Shown: positions 11,345-21,507, counted from the stretch's first letter. The stretch: 64,000 bases of DNA from Dehalococcoidales bacterium (GCA_022865485.1 JALHSZ010000006.1:1-64000); one strand, 5' to 3'. Numbers and translations: made by a program. The notes: generated by a model from the sequence alone, not told the origin.

Positions 11345-12616
11345 CTAAATCACCACCCTCTTCGGCCAGGCTTCCTTGAGGCAGGCTCCCCAGAGCCTCT
11401 CCAGATAGGCGTGCGTGTATTCCTTCTCGATGAGGTGGAAAAGGTAAGCCCCACTTTCGGTCAGATAGATGGTATCCCCCCGCCGCTCGATAACCCCCAG
11501 CCCCTTGAGCAGGGGCAGCAGCCCCCGGATAGGGAAGGGAAGCCCCCGGCCGAAAAGCTGCTTGAGCTTACCCGTGTCGATGGCTAAATCGTAGCACCGC
11601 CAGAACAGCCAGTAGGCGAGCTTATCCCTGTCGTCCAGTTTGGCAGCCAGAGCCGGCTTCAAGCCTTTTGCCGTCGCCCTGATATATTCGGGCAGGGAAA
11701 AGGTGTTCACCGAGAAGTAGTCCCCCATCATCGTCGAGGCGCCCACCCCCACCCCCACGAAAGAGTCCTTGGTGACGGTGGTGTAGCGTCTCGCCTCCGG
11801 CTTGTTGAAACTCCAGATAGACGTCCTCCGGTAGCCCGCCGCCGAGGCTGCCTTTACGGCGACCTTGAGCATCTCCCTTTCCGCCCACCAGCCCGGCATT
11901 TCAGCCTTCGCCCTCTCCAGCTTTTGCCTGAAGGGCATATAGGCAAAGAACATCAGTGGATAAGCGGATAGCTGGTCGGCGCCGAGCGCAACGGCGTAGC
12001 CGATGTCGTCCTCCAACTCGTCTACGCTCTGCCCGGGGATGGCGAATATCAGGTCGATATCCACGGTGGCGAAGCCCGCCCCGAGAACTCTCTGGCAGGC
12101 CTCTTTAGCTAAATTACTATCGTAGTCGCGCCCCAGGGCTTTGAGCCGCTGGTCGTTAAAGCTCTGCACCCCCAGGCTCACCATATTAACCCCGCTATCC
12201 CTCAGGGACTTTAGAACGGAATTAGTGGCATCCAGCGGATGCACCTCGACCCCAATCTCGCCGCCGAGGTGGAAATTCCGCTTCAGCCATTCCAGGGTTT
12301 CGCCGATTATCTCCGGTGTCAGCGAGGGGGTGCCCCCGCCGAAATAGACCGACTCCACGCTGGCGTTTCCCCACCGCCCCCGGTAGCCCTCCAGCTCCTT
12401 GATTATCGCCTGCTTATAGGCGGCGCTGGTTGCATGGTTGTAGACTGCTTTCACGTAGGGGCAGAAGGGGCAGAGCTGGCGGCAGAAGGGCAGGTGGATG
12501 TAGAGGTTGATGCCTGACGGGTTCGGCGGCAGAGTAACCTCCTGCGGCTCGAAAACGAAGGAACTGGTTTTGCCGGAAAGGAGGAGGCGAAAGATTTTGG
12601 GTAGAAGGCGTCTCAT
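11345..12616 (-). CDS. HemN/HemW-like radical SAM protein
   Basis: A 423-residue radical SAM enzyme. The cluster motif CRQLCPFC (CX3CX2C) is near residue 48, preceded by the family's INLYIHLPFC. FGGGTPS and LGVQSF are the hallmark HemN/HemW glycine and barrel motifs. The C-terminal ~100 residues form a winged-helix-like HemN C domain. It could be an oxygen-independent coproporphyrinogen oxidase, the haem chaperone HemW, or another HemN-like enzyme such as a methyltransferase or cyclopropanase; nothing nearby is haem-specific. I leave the symbol blank. Confidence 0.8.
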   Translation of the reverse strand: MRRLLPKIFRLLLSGKTSSFVFEPQEVTLPPNPSGINLYIHLPFCRQLCPFCPYVKAVYNHATSAAYKQAIIKELEGYRGRWGNASVESVYFGGGTPSLTPEIIGETLEWLKRNFHLGGEIGVEVHPLDATNSVLKSLRDSGVNMVSLGVQSFNDQRLKALGRDYDSNLAKEACQRVLGAGFATVDIDLIFAIPGQSVDELEDDIGYAVALGADQLSAYPLMFFAYMPFRQKLERAKAEMPGWWAEREMLKVAVKAASAAGYRRTSIWSFNKPEARRYTTVTKDSFVGVGVGASTMMGDYFSVNTFSLPEYIRATAKGLKPALAAKLDDRDKLAYWLFWRCYDLAIDTGKLKQLFGRGLPFPIRGLLPLLKGLGVIERRGDTIYLTESGAYLFHLIEKEYTHAYLERLWGACLKEAWPKRVVI

Positions 12617-12735
12617 AAAACGGAATTATACCACCAATTGCTAGACCGCCTCACCCTTTCCCCCCCCAAAGGTCTTTCTTCCCACCCTGCCCACCCTACA
12701 GAGGTGTCACCTCTATAGACTTCTCTCCCCCAACA

Positions 12736-12764
12736 TTGCACCTCACAGGCTTTATTGCTACAAT
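12736..12764 (+). promoter_or_regulatory. leuS promoter (leaderless start)
   Basis: TTGCAC (12736-12741), 17-base spacer ending TTGC, TACAAT (12759-12764). The expected start of transcription (~12771) is about 7 bases before the leuS ATG (12778), and no Shine-Dalgarno sequence lies in between. Just upstream, an AGAGGTG/CACCTCT inverted repeat (12705-12719) may terminate or regulate. Confidence 0.55.
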
Positions 12765-12777
12765 TAGCCCCAGTAAA

Positions 12778-15225
12778 ATGACCGCCAACTATAACCCCGG
12801 AGCAATCGAAAAGAAGTGGCAGCAGCGCTGGGCGGATGACAAACTTTATGAAACCAGCGAGGACTCCCCCCGCCCCAAGTGGTACGCCCTGACCATGTTC
12901 CCCTACACCTCGGGCGACCTGCACATCGGCCACTGGTACGCCATGGCGCCCTCCGATGTCAGCGCCCGCTTCAAGCGGATGCAGGGCTACAACGTGCTCC
13001 ACCCGATGGGCTTCGACGCCTTCGGGCTGCCCGCCGAGAACGCCGCCATCAAGCGCGGCATTCACCCCTTCGTCTGGACGATGCAGAACGTAGATAACAT
13101 GCGCCGCCAGCTCAAGAGCCTGGGCGCCATCTACGACTGGAGCCGCGAGGTCATCACCTGCCTGCCCGACTACTACAAGTGGACGCAGTGGTTCTTCCTG
13201 AAACTCTACGAGCACGGGCTGGCTTACCGTGGCCAGGCTCAGGTCAACTGGTGCCCCCAGTGCCAGACGGTGCTGGCTACCGAGCAGGTACTGGACGGCT
13301 CCTGCGAGCGTTGCGGGGAGGACGTCATCAAGCGCGATTTAGAGCAATGGTTCTTCCGCATCACCAAATACGCCGACGAGCTTATGGAGTTCGACGGCAT
13401 CGACTGGCCCGAGCGCATCAAGATAATGCAGCGCAACTGGGTGGGCAAGAGCACCGGCACCGAAATCTCCTTCGCTTTAGACCACCCCGCCGCCAAAGAA
13501 AAAGAAATACGGGTCTTCACCACCCGCCCCGACACCGCCTTCGGCGTCACCTTTATGGTCTTAGCCCCCGAGCACCCGCTGGTAGAAAGGCTGACCTAGC
13601 CCGATAAAAAAGCCGAGGTCGAGGACTATATCGCCAGGACCCGCCGCCAGACCGAGATAGAAAGGCTATCCACCGAAAAAGAGAAGGACGGCGTCTTCAT
13701 CGGCTCTTATGTTACCAACCGCCTCAACGGCGAAAAGGTGCCCATCTGGATTGCCGACTACGTGCTGTTGGGCTACGGCACGGGCGCGGTAATGGCGGTG
13801 CCCGCCCACGACGAGCGCGATTTCGCCTTCGCCAAGAAGTATAACCTGCCCATCAGGGTGGTGGTGGCGCCCCCCGACTGGGACGGCAAAGAACTCGAAG
13901 AAGCCTATATTGAGCCGGGGGCTATGGTCAATTCGGGGCAGTTCAACGGCCTGCCCAGCGAAAAGGGCATCGAGGCTATCAGCGATTTCCTGGAGAAGAA
14001 AGGCTGGGGCAAACGCGCGGTAAGCTACCGCCTCCGCGACTGGCTCATCTCCCGCCAGCGCTACTGGGGCGCGCCCATCCCCATGGTTTACTGCCAAAAG
14101 TGCGGCGTCGTCCCCGTCCCCGAAAAAGACCTCCCCGTATTACTCCCCGAAGACGCCGAGTTCAAGCCCACGGGCGAATCTCCGCTCAAATACAACGAGA
14201 AGTTCGTCAACACCAAGTGCCCCAGGTGCGGCTCTCCGTCCAAGCGCGAGACGGACACTATGGACACCTTTATGTGCTCATCGTGGTATTTCCTGCGCTA
14301 CGCCAGCCCCCACTACGAAAAAGCCGCCTTCGACGATAAAAAAGCGAAGTACTGGTTGCCGGTAGACCTCTATACCGGTGGCGCCGAGCACGCCGTGATG
14401 CACCTCTTCTACGCCCGCTTCTTTGCCAAGGCGCTGCGGGATATGGGAATTATCGGCTTCGGCGAGCCTTTTACCCGCTTATTCAACCAGGGCGTCATCA
14501 TCGCCGAAAAGCATAAGATGAGCAAATCGCGGGGCAACGTCATCACCCCCGATGCCTATGTCTCCGAGCTGGGCGCCGACGCCGTGCGCGCCTATCTCAT
14601 GTTTGTCGCCCCCTGGGAGCAGGGCGGCGAGTGGAACGACAGCGGCATCAGCGGTATAAGCCGCTGGCTCAACCGCCTCTGGAACCTGGTGCTGGGTGGC
14701 TATAGCCAGGATGCCAAAGACAACCCCGCCGACCAGGAACGCGCCCTGTCCCGCCTCACCCACCAGACCATCCGCAAGGTAACCCAGGACCTGGAAAAGC
14801 TCCGCCTCAACACCATGATTGCGGCCCTTATGGAATACACCAATTACATGGCTAAAGCCAGGGATGAAGGGATAATCAGTAACGCCGCCTGGAAAGAGGC
14901 TATCGACACTCTTATGCTGCTTTTGGCCCCCACCGCCCCCCACCTCGCCGAGGAGCTCTGGCAGCAGACCGGGCACCAGTACAGCATCCATAACCAGAGC
15001 TGGCCCAAATGGGACGAGGCATTAGCTAGAGACGAAGAACTGACGTTAGTCGTTCAGGTCAACGGCAAGCTCCGCGAGCGTATGGCGGTGCCCGCCTCCA
15101 TCACCGAGGACGAAGCTAAAGAAAAGGCTCTAGCCAGCCCGAAAGTCAAAGCCTACACCGAGGGCAAGAAGATAATTAAAGTAATATATGTCCCCGGTAG
15201 GCTAGTAAATATTGTCGTTAAATAA
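12778..15225 (+). pseudogene. leuS: leucyl-tRNA synthetase with in-frame amber codon
   Basis: Reading one frame from ATG 12778 gives 815 codons, the usual LeuRS length, but codon 274 (13597-13599) is TAG. All landmarks are intact on both sides: HIGH motif in GDLHIGHW, zinc-type cysteine pairs, CP1 editing motifs TTRPDTAFG (before the stop) and AVPAHDERDF (after it), KMSKS in KHKMSKSRGN, and the C-terminal anticodon domain. The stop falls in a loop of the editing domain in front of PDKKAEVEDY. The frame is otherwise open and shows no decay. A point error in the assembly, a recent mutation or amber readthrough all fit; a decayed pseudogene of an essential single-copy gene is the least likely. 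Confidence 0.85.
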
Positions 15226-15239
15226 ATAAAAGAAGTCCG

Positions 15240-15258
15240 AGAGGGACAAAGTCCCTCT
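15240..15258 (+). repeat. short hairpin repeat (AGAGGGAC-AAA-GTCCCTCT)
   Basis: A perfect 8-bp stem with AAA loop in the leuS-proC gap. It shares its plan (AGAGGGnC, 3-nt loop, complement, then TTA) with hairpins at 28406-28428 and 61337-61353. It could act as a weak terminator, but no U-run follows directly. Confidence 0.6.
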
Positions 15259-15280
15259 TAAGAAAAAGGGGTAAGACAAA

Positions 15281-16081
15281 ATGAAAATAGCCTTTATCGG
15301 CGGCGGTAATATGGGGGAAGCCATGCTGGCGGCTGTCCTGGCTAGAGCCTTAGCTCAGCCGGAGTCCATCTCGGTAAGCGATGTCAGCCATAAACGCCTC
15401 GAGCACCTGAAAAAGCAATACTCCGTAACGGTAACCCCCGATAACCCCGAAGCCATTTCGGATAAAGACATTATCATTCTGGCGGTCAAGCCCCAGAACC
15501 TCGCCGAAGTCATGGCTGAACTCAAAGACAATCTCAACCCCGCCCAGCTCATTCTTTCCATCATTGCCGGCGCTAAAATAAGCACTATCTTTTTGGGCTT
15601 AACCCACAACGCCGTCGTCCGCGCTATGCCCAACGCCCCCGCCCGGGTCGGGGAGGGGATGAGCGTCTGGACGGCGACCTCCGATGTAACCGACCAGCAA
15701 AAGCAGGCGGCTAAATCCATCTTAGGCGCTATGGGCAGAGAGCTTTACGTCGATGACGAGGCTTATCTCGATATGGCCACGGCTATCAGCGGCAGCGGCC
15801 CCGCCTACTTCTTTTTGATGGTCGAAGCGCTGGTCGACGCCGCTATCGAAATCGGCCTCCCCCGCGAAATGGCTCAGGAACTGGTCCTGCAGACCATGCT
15901 CGGCTCGGGCAAGTTCATCCGGCAGTCGGGCGCTTCACCCGCCGAGCTGCGCCGAAAAGTCACCTCTCCCGGCGGCACCACTGCCGCCGCCCTGGCTCAG
16001 TTCGAAAAAGGCGGCTTCGGCGGGCTGGTCAGGCGGGCGGTCAAAGCCGCCTACGAGCGGGCTAAAGAACTGGGCAAATAG
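15281..16081 (+). CDS. proC: pyrroline-5-carboxylate reductase
   Basis: A 266-residue NAD(P)H-dependent enzyme for the last step of proline synthesis. The N-terminal Rossmann motif is FIGGGNMGEAM, ILAVKPQ follows at ~residue 67, and the C-terminal dimerisation domain holds the family signature with AISGSGPAYFF and VTSPGGTTAAAL. Length and motifs are complete. It lies between leuS and a CvpA-like gene with a 14-base gap on the right. Confidence 0.97.
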   Translation: MKIAFIGGGNMGEAMLAAVLARALAQPESISVSDVSHKRLEHLKKQYSVTVTPDNPEAISDKDIIILAVKPQNLAEVMAELKDNLNPAQLILSIIAGAKISTIFLGLTHNAVVRAMPNAPARVGEGMSVWTATSDVTDQQKQAAKSILGAMGRELYVDDEAYLDMATAISGSGPAYFFLMVEALVDAAIEIGLPREMAQELVLQTMLGSGKFIRQSGASPAELRRKVTSPGGTTAAALAQFEKGGFGGLVRRAVKAAYERAKELGK

Positions 16082-16095
16082 CTCTGAGCTGGATT

Positions 16096-16584
16096 ATGAA
16101 CTGGCTGGATATAGTCATACTGGTCGTCATAGCCGCAGCCACCTTCGCCGGGCTCTTCATCGGGCTTATCGCCGCCGGCCTCTGCCTGGCGGGGATAATC
16201 GTGGGCGTAATCCTGGCCGGGCGCTACTACCTCCCCTTCTCCCAGTGGCTCGGCTTCATCCCCGAAGAAAACATCGCCCGGATAGTCGCCTTCGCCATTA
16301 TCCTGGTGGGGGTGATGCTCATCGCCGTGGTGCTGGCGATGGTTTTGCGCTGGGCGTTCTCGCTTATCAAGCTGGGCTGGGTTGACCGCCTCGGCGGCGC
16401 CGTCTTCGGGCTGGCTACGGGCGCTCTGCTCTGCGCCGCTACTCTGGCGATGTGGGTCAAGTTCGTCGGCGCTGGGGCGTCCGTCAGCGGCTCGGTCCTG
16501 GCGTCAATAACGCTGGAGCACTTCCCCGTCGTGCTGGGGCTGCTTCCCGCCGAGTTCGATGCCGTGCGCGCTTTCTTTCAGTGA
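16096..16584 (+). CDS. CvpA-family membrane protein
   Basis: A 162-residue protein with four predicted transmembrane helices. The N-terminal NWLDIVILVVI-AAATFAGLFIGLI pattern and the later RLGGAVFGLATGALL segment match the CvpA/colicin V production family, whose biochemical role is unclear. It is 14 bases after proC and convergent with coaD, with only 5 bases between their ends. Confidence 0.75.
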   Translation: MNWLDIVILVVIAAATFAGLFIGLIAAGLCLAGIIVGVILAGRYYLPFSQWLGFIPEENIARIVAFAIILVGVMLIAVVLAMVLRWAFSLIKLGWVDRLGGAVFGLATGALLCAATLAMWVKFVGAGASVSGSVLASITLEHFPVVLGLLPAEFDAVRAFFQ

Positions 16585-16589
16585 GGTCT

Positions 16590-17075
16590 CTAGAACTTCC
16601 CCTTAAACTTCTTCCGGAGCGCCTCGACCACATTGGGGGGGACGAGGTCGTGGATATCGCCGCCCAGGCTGGCGGCTTCCTTGAGCAGGCTGGAGCTCAG
16701 GAACTGGTACTCCACTCTCGACATCAGGCAGACGAACTCCAGCTTGGGATAGAGCTTCTTGGTCATCATGGCCATGTCGAACTCCCGCTCGAAATCGGCG
16801 CTCATGCGCAGTCCCCGCACCATGGCTACCGCCTTCACCCTCTTGGCGAAATCGACGGTCAGCCCCCCGAAAGACTGCACCTCGACGTTGGGCAGCTCGG
16901 CGATGGCTTTACGTATCAGCTCCTCCCTCTCCGCGGTGCTAAAAAGAATGGGCTTGTTGGGGTTCTCGTAGACCCCGATAATCAGCTTGTCGAAGAGCCT
17001 GGCGGCTCTGGTGGCGATATCGAGGTGGCCATTGGTGACGGGGTCAAAGGTGCCGGGGTAGATAGCAATTCTCAA
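16590..17075 (-). CDS. coaD: phosphopantetheine adenylyltransferase
   Basis: A 161-residue nucleotidyltransferase that makes dephospho-CoA from phosphopantetheine and ATP. The N-terminal IYPGTFDPVTNGHLDI holds the TGH-class HxGH-type motif, and the C-terminal EYQFLSSSLLKE is the second ATP-binding motif. Length is standard. Its start overlaps the rsmD stop by 4 bases; rsmD-coaD is a common bacterial pair. Together with coaE (58243) and the CoA-diphosphatase-like NUDIX (5300), the window covers several CoA steps. Confidence 0.97.
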   Translation of the reverse strand: MRIAIYPGTFDPVTNGHLDIATRAARLFDKLIIGVYENPNKPILFSTAEREELIRKAIAELPNVEVQSFGGLTVDFAKRVKAVAMVRGLRMSADFEREFDMAMMTKKLYPKLEFVCLMSRVEYQFLSSSLLKEAASLGGDIHDLVPPNVVEALRKKFKGKF

Positions 17076-17629
17076 GGTTTACCCTCCTTTTGGTATATTG
17101 CGATGCAACTATCGCCGTGGCGACGCTCTTTGAGCAGGGTTAAGGGGGGATAGCTGAACTCTAGGGTGAGGTGGGGTGAGTGCGTCACCACTACTATCGT
17201 ATCTCTGCCGACCAGCGCCGAGGTCGCCAGTCGCTGAATCGTTTCGCCTATAGTCTCGTCGGCGTAGGGGGGGTCTATCACGATAATATTATACTCCCCT
17301 TTCAGAAAGGTGAGCGCTTTTGATACGCTGCGGCAGTAAACATGCGCCTGGCCCGCCAGCTTCGTCCTTTCCAGGTTTTGCCTGATTATACTACAACAAC
17401 GTGGTTCCTGTTCAACAAAGTCCACCCACCCCGCCCCCCGCGACAGGGCTTCGATGCCCAGCGCCCCGCTCCCCGAAAAGAGGTCGAGCACTCGCGACCA
17501 GTCGCCGGCGATGCCCTCCAGTATGGAGAAGATGGCCCCCCGCACCAGGTCCGTGGCCGGGCGGGTGCCCGTCCCCTGGGGCACTTTAAGGTGGTGTCCC
17601 TTGGCGCTGCCGGCAATAACCCGCATCAT
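17072..17629 (-). CDS. rsmD: 16S rRNA (guanine966-N2)-methyltransferase
   Basis: A 185-residue SAM-dependent methyltransferase. VLDLFSGSGALGIEALSRG is the SAM-binding glycine region, and IVIDPPY is the catalytic DPPY motif for N2-guanine methylation. The start region MRVIAGSAKGHHL is typical. A second ATG follows the first directly (17626), so the start may be one codon shorter. A promoter at 17637-17665 would begin transcription at the start codon itself. Confidence 0.95.
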   Translation of the reverse strand: MMRVIAGSAKGHHLKVPQGTGTRPATDLVRGAIFSILEGIAGDWSRVLDLFSGSGALGIEALSRGAGWVDFVEQEPRCCSIIRQNLERTKLAGQAHVYCRSVSKALTFLKGEYNIIVIDPPYADETIGETIQRLATSALVGRDTIVVVTHSPHLTLEFSYPPLTLLKERRHGDSCIAIYQKEGKP

Positions 17630-17636
17630 CCTATAT

Positions 17637-17665
17637 ATGATATTGGGTTACGGGGAGAAGGTCAA
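17637..17665 (-). promoter_or_regulatory. rsmD promoter (leaderless start)
   Basis: Minus-strand TTGACC (17660-17665), 17-base spacer, TATCAT (17637-17642). The predicted transcription start falls at ~17630, at the rsmD initiation codon. Confidence 0.5.
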
Positions 17666-17726
17666 TAAGGGGAAGAAACAGCGTAAAAATACTTAAGTCA
17701 AAACCTTTCCCCACCTCTAAAAACTC

Positions 17727-17756
17727 TTGCCCTGAAAAAGTCTATTATGATATACT
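17727..17756 (+). promoter_or_regulatory. complex I operon promoter
   Basis: TTGCCC (17727-17732), 18-base spacer, TATACT (17751-17756), about 38 bases before the nuoA TTG codon, which has a strong AAGGAGG (17780-17786). Confidence 0.45.
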
Positions 17757-17793
17757 TGTTTGCCGTCATTCCGAGCTTCAAGGAGGTATATAG

Positions 17794-18270
17794 TTGCTGG
17801 CAGACTATGGCTACATCGGCTTACTCTTGATAGTCGCCATTTTTTTTGCTGTCACCACCCTGCTCATCCCCTTTTCTCTAAGTCTGCCGGCCAGGCTGGC
17901 GATATATTCCCGTAAATTCCGCCACTACATCCAGACCCGCTGGCCCCTCCTGGCCCGGTTTATTCCTCCCCTCCCCTCTCCCCCCAAATTCATGCAAATC
18001 GTCCCCTATAACCCCAGCCCGGTGAAAAACTCCACCTTCGAGTGCGGCATGGAAACCATCGGCAAGAGCTGGGTTCAGTTCAACTTCCGCTACTACTTCT
18101 ATGCGCTGGTCTTTATCGCCCTCGACGTGCTGGTTGTTTTCCTCTATCCCTGGGCGGTTGAGCTGAGGGGGCTGGGGTTTTCCGGGCTTTTTGCCGTGCT
18201 CATTTTCATCGGCATCATTATTGTCGGCTATATCTACGCCTGGAAGAAGAAGGTTCTGGAATGGAAATAG
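17794..18270 (+). CDS. nuoA: complex I subunit A (ND3-like)
   Basis: A 158-residue membrane subunit near the quinone-site loop. Three helices are visible. The conserved loop contains [10 protein letters not shown], and the second helix [24 protein letters not shown] carries the acidic residue used in proton pumping. It is ~35 residues longer than usual ND3/NuoA because of an Arg/Pro-rich stretch (~35-70) between helix 1 and the ECG loop. The start is TTG with AAGGAGG 7 bases upstream. First gene of the operon; it overlaps nuoB by 10 bases. Confidence 0.95.
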   Translation: MLADYGYIGLLLIVAIFFAVTTLLIPFSLSLPARLAIYSRKFRHYIQTRWPLLARFIPPLPSPPKFMQIVPYNPSPVKNSTFECGMETIGKSWVQFNFRYYFYALVFIALDVLVVFLYPWAVELRGLGFSGLFAVLIFIGIIIVGYIYAWKKKVLEWK

Positions 18271-18851
18271 AAGAAGTCTATTCCCGCCAGCAGCTTGACG
18301 AGGCTGAGGGCAGGCAGATAAACGAGCTTATCGCCCGCAGCCAGCGGATTATCCCCGACCCCGACGGCTGGCTGGACGAAGAACTCAAGCGCAACATCCT
18401 GGTCACCTCGGTGGATGCCGTGCTCGACTGGGCGAGGCGCACTTCGCTCTGGCCGGTGTTTTGTTTCCCCGCCTGCTGCGCCTTCGAGTTTATGACCACC
18501 GCCGCTTCCCGTTTCGATATCTCCCGCTTCGGCATGGAGATTGTCCGCGCCTCCCCCCGCCAGGGCGACCTGATGATTACGGCGGGCACATTAACCTGGA
18601 AGATGGCGCCCCAGGTAAAACGCATCTACGACCAGATGGCGGAGCCCAAGTGGGTCATCGCCATGGGGGCCTGCGCCATCAGCGGCGGCATCTTTCGTTC
18701 CTCCTACAGCGTGGTGCCGGGCTATAACCGCATCATTCCCATCGACGTCTACGTGCCGGGCTGCCCCCCCCGCCCCGAAGCCCTGCGCTACGGAATCAGG
18801 ATGTTACATAAAAAGATAAGCAAAACGAGCATTACTCGAGGGGTTAGATAG
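18261..18851 (+). CDS. nuoB: complex I subunit B (PSST, cluster N2)
   Basis: A 196-residue subunit that binds the terminal [4Fe-4S] cluster N2. All four ligands are present: the tandem cysteines in FPACCAFE, the cysteine in MGACAISGG and that in VPGCPPRPE. It passes electrons from NuoI to the quinone site formed with NuoD. It is slightly extended at the N-terminus. Translation is coupled to nuoA by overlap. Confidence 0.97.
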   Translation: MEIEEVYSRQQLDEAEGRQINELIARSQRIIPDPDGWLDEELKRNILVTSVDAVLDWARRTSLWPVFCFPACCAFEFMTTAASRFDISRFGMEIVRASPRQGDLMITAGTLTWKMAPQVKRIYDQMAEPKWVIAMGACAISGGIFRSSYSVVPGYNRIIPIDVYVPGCPPRPEALRYGIRMLHKKISKTSITRGVR

Positions 18852-18854
18852 CCA

Positions 18855-19295
18855 ATGACGACGGCCCTTTCCGGTGCCAGGATAGCCAAGCAGATAGGCA
18901 AGAAGTTTCCCGAAGCCGTCATCGAATCGGGAGCGGATAGCCTGCTGCTCAAGGCCGAGTCGCTGTTGGAGGTGGCAGACTATCTAAAGAAGACCCCCGG
19001 CCTCGACTTCGCCTACCTCAATTACATTACCGCCGTCGACTACTACGACTACTTCGAGGTCGTCTATCAGCTCGCCTCGATACAGCATAATCACGGGCTG
19101 GTGTTAAAAGTCCGCTGCTACGATAGGCAAAACCCCACCCTGCCCTCGGTAGTCGGCATCTGGCGGGGCGCCGATTTTCAGGAAAGGGAAATCTACGACC
19201 TGCTCGGTATCAGCTTCGAGGGCCACCCCAATCTCAGACGCATCGTCCTCTGGGAAGGCTTCGAAGGCTACCCCTTAAGGAAAGAATTTCTATGA
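18855..19295 (+). CDS. nuoC: complex I subunit C (30 kDa)
   Basis: A 146-residue peripheral-arm subunit. The signature near the C-terminus ([19 protein letters not shown] followed by [14 protein letters not shown]) is intact. It is shorter than many NuoC proteins but complete for the core domain. It lies 3 bases after nuoB and its stop overlaps the nuoD ATG by 4 bases. It is separate from nuoD, unlike the fused NuoCD of enterobacteria. Confidence 0.96.
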   Translation: MTTALSGARIAKQIGKKFPEAVIESGADSLLLKAESLLEVADYLKKTPGLDFAYLNYITAVDYYDYFEVVYQLASIQHNHGLVLKVRCYDRQNPTLPSVVGIWRGADFQEREIYDLLGISFEGHPNLRRIVLWEGFEGYPLRKEFL

Positions 19296-20419
19296 CGACT
19301 AAGACGACTAGAGAAATAACCCTCCCGACCGAGCCCTTCGCGGTCAATATCGGCCCCGCCCACCCCAGCACCCACGGGGTCTTCCGCATGCTCACCACCC
19401 TCGACGGCGAGGTCATCCTCAACATGGAGCCCATCTTCGGCTATCTCCACCGCGGCATCGAAAAGCTGGCTGAGGAGCGCACCTACGGCGGCTGCGTCCC
19501 CCTCACCGATAGGCTCGACTACCTGGCTTCGATGAGCAACAACCTGGCTTATGTTCTGGCGGTGGAAAAGCTGGCCGGGATTGCCGTCCCCGAGCGGGCG
19601 GAATACATCCGGGTGATTATGGCTGAACTCCAGCGCATCGCCAGCCACCTCATCGCCGTCGGCGCTTTCCTCAACGACTGCGGCGCCTTTATGACTCCCA
19701 TCCTCTATATGCTCCGCGAAAGGGAGAAGATTCTAGACCTCTTCGACATGGTCTGCGGCCAGCGCCTCACCTACAACTACATGCGGGTGGGCGGCGTCAG
19801 CCAGGACATCCCCGAAGAGTTTGCCCCCGCCCTGAAAAAGTTCCTCAAGGAAATGCCGGGCTGGATTAACGAGTACGAGTGGCTGCTCAAGGAAAACGAG
19901 ATACTGCTGGCGCGCGCCAAGGGCGTCGGCATCTTGACCCGGGAAATGGCTATCAATATCTCGGCCAGCGGCCCCGTGCTCAGGGCCAGCGGGGTGGAGT
20001 GGGACATTCGCCGCGCCGACCCCTACTCTATTTATGACCGCTTTGAGTTCGATATACCCACCGGCAAGGCCGGTGATTGCTACGACCGCTACCGCGTCAG
20101 GGTCGAAGAGATGCGCCAGAGCCTGCGCATCTTAGAGCAGGCTCTAAAGGACTTACCCGGGGGCGAGGTGAGGAGCGAGGTGCCCCACCTTATCCGCCCC
20201 CCCGCCGGCGAGGCCTACAGTCATATTGAAGCGCCGAGGGGCGAACTCGGTTTCTACCTGGTGTCGGACGGCTCCATCGCCCCCTACCGCTTCCACGTGC
20301 GGGCGCCGACCCTCATCAACCTGACGGCGCTCAACGATATGATGCGGGGGTGGAAGGTGGCTGACCTCATACTTATCTTCGGCAGCATTGATATCTGTCT
20401 GGCGGAGGTGGACCGCTAA
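19292..20419 (+). CDS. nuoD: complex I subunit D (49 kDa)
   Basis: A 375-residue subunit forming the quinone pocket with NuoB. The loop [10 protein letters not shown] supplies His28, and DRLDYL supplies Tyr77; both match, by spacing of 49 residues, the quinone-contacting His38 and Tyr87 that I recall for the Thermus subunit, so the site looks able to bind a quinone. The C-terminus reads [11 protein letters not shown] where most relatives have a DPVMGEVDR-like end, a modest deviation. The stop overlaps the nuoH ATG by one base. Confidence 0.97.
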   Translation: MTTKTTREITLPTEPFAVNIGPAHPSTHGVFRMLTTLDGEVILNMEPIFGYLHRGIEKLAEERTYGGCVPLTDRLDYLASMSNNLAYVLAVEKLAGIAVPERAEYIRVIMAELQRIASHLIAVGAFLNDCGAFMTPILYMLREREKILDLFDMVCGQRLTYNYMRVGGVSQDIPEEFAPALKKFLKEMPGWINEYEWLLKENEILLARAKGVGILTREMAINISASGPVLRASGVEWDIRRADPYSIYDRFEFDIPTGKAGDCYDRYRVRVEEMRQSLRILEQALKDLPGGEVRSEVPHLIRPPAGEAYSHIEAPRGELGFYLVSDGSIAPYRFHVRAPTLINLTALNDMMRGWKVADLILIFGSIDICLAEVDR

Positions 20420-21507
20420 TGGCGACGCAGTTCTTGCCCCCCGACTGGCCCGGCAACTTCTGGGCGCACTGGGCGGTATTCACCGTCATCATATTGGTTT
20501 TCCTCCTTTTGACGGTAATGGCCTTCATCTGGTTCGAGCGGCGGGCGATGGCGATTATGCAGTCGCGTCTGGGCCCCAACCGCGCCGGCCCCTTCGGCAT
20601 CTTCCAGCCGGCGGCGGACGCTCTGAAACTATTGATTAAAGAAGACGTCGTTCCCGCGGCGGGCGATAAGGTCGTCCACTGGCTGGCGCCCGTGGTCGCC
20701 TTCGTCCCCGTAATGATGGTCTTCGCCGTGGTGCCCTTCCAGGGCGGCGCCCTGCTGGCCGACCTCAATGTCGGCGTCCTCTATATCGTGGCTATCAGCT
20801 CGTTGACGGCGGTGGGCATCTTTATGGCGGGCTGGAGCTCCAACAACAAGTACTCCCTGCTCGGCGCCATGCGCCAGGTGGCTTCGGTGGTCAGCTACGA
20901 GATACCCGTGGTCTTATCGCTTATCGGCGTCATTCTGCTGGCGGGCTCGCTCTCCCTGCAGCAGATAGTCCAGGCTCAGGAGATACCCTTTATCCTGGTG
21001 CAGCCGCTGGGCTTCCTGCTCTTCTTCTGCGGCGCCCTGGCCGAAATCAACCGCGCCCCCTTCGACCTCACCGAGGCCGACTCCGAGATTGTGGCTGGCT
21101 TTCTCACCGAATATTCGGGGATGAAGTTCGGCTTGCTCTTTCTGGCGGAATACGGCGAGGCGCTGGCAATATCGGCTATCGTCACCACCCTTTTCCTGGG
21201 CGGCTGGCGGGGCCCCCTCCTCCCCGACTGGCTCTGGTTCCTGCTCAAGGTCGGCGCCGTCTTCTTCTTTATCGTCTGGATAAGGACGACCGTGCCCCGC
21301 GTCAGGATCGACCAGCTTATGGCGCTGGCCTGGAAGTTTCTCTTCCCCCTGGCGCTGATAAACCTGCTCGTTACCGCCGTCGAGATTCTGGTCTGGCCCG
21401 ATGTTTCCCTCTGGCTGTTGGTACCGGTCAATTTTGCCGTTATGATAGTCCTGGTGCTCCTCTGGTCGAAACTCTTTAAGCTGGGCTGGGGTAGAGTCAA
21501 TGTTTGA
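20419..21507 (+). CDS. nuoH: complex I subunit H (ND1-like)
   Basis: A 362-residue membrane subunit with about eight helices that connects the quinone chamber to the proton-pumping arm. Family motifs are present: FERRAMAIMQSRLGPNRAGPFG in the first cytoplasmic loop, ALAEINRAPFDLTEADSE with its conserved acidic residues, and the C-terminal RTTVPRVRIDQLM. Length is normal. Confidence 0.97.
   Translation: MATQFLPPDWPGNFWAHWAVFTVIILVFLLLTVMAFIWFERRAMAIMQSRLGPNRAGPFGIFQPAADALKLLIKEDVVPAAGDKVVHWLAPVVAFVPVMMVFAVVPFQGGALLADLNVGVLYIVAISSLTAVGIFMAGWSSNNKYSLLGAMRQVASVVSYEIPVVLSLIGVILLAGSLSLQQIVQAQEIPFILVQPLGFLLFFCGALAEINRAPFDLTEADSEIVAGFLTEYSGMKFGLLFLAEYGEALAISAIVTTLFLGGWRGPLLPDWLWFLLKVGAVFFFIVWIRTTVPRVRIDQLMALAWKFLFPLALINLLVTAVEILVWPDVSLWLLVPVNFAVMIVLVLLWSKLFKLGWGRVNV

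Noticed and set aside
12778-15225. Genome-wide reassignment of TAG
   Set aside because: TAG ends several well-bounded genes here, such as hspR, nuoB and the NUDIX gene at 5866, at their family-typical lengths.
19500-19525. Possible loss of the quinone-binding tyrosine in NuoD (Leu in front of TDRLDYL)
   Set aside because: Counting from the conserved His28 shows the matching residue is the Tyr77 of DRLDYL, which is present; the Leu is at a different position.
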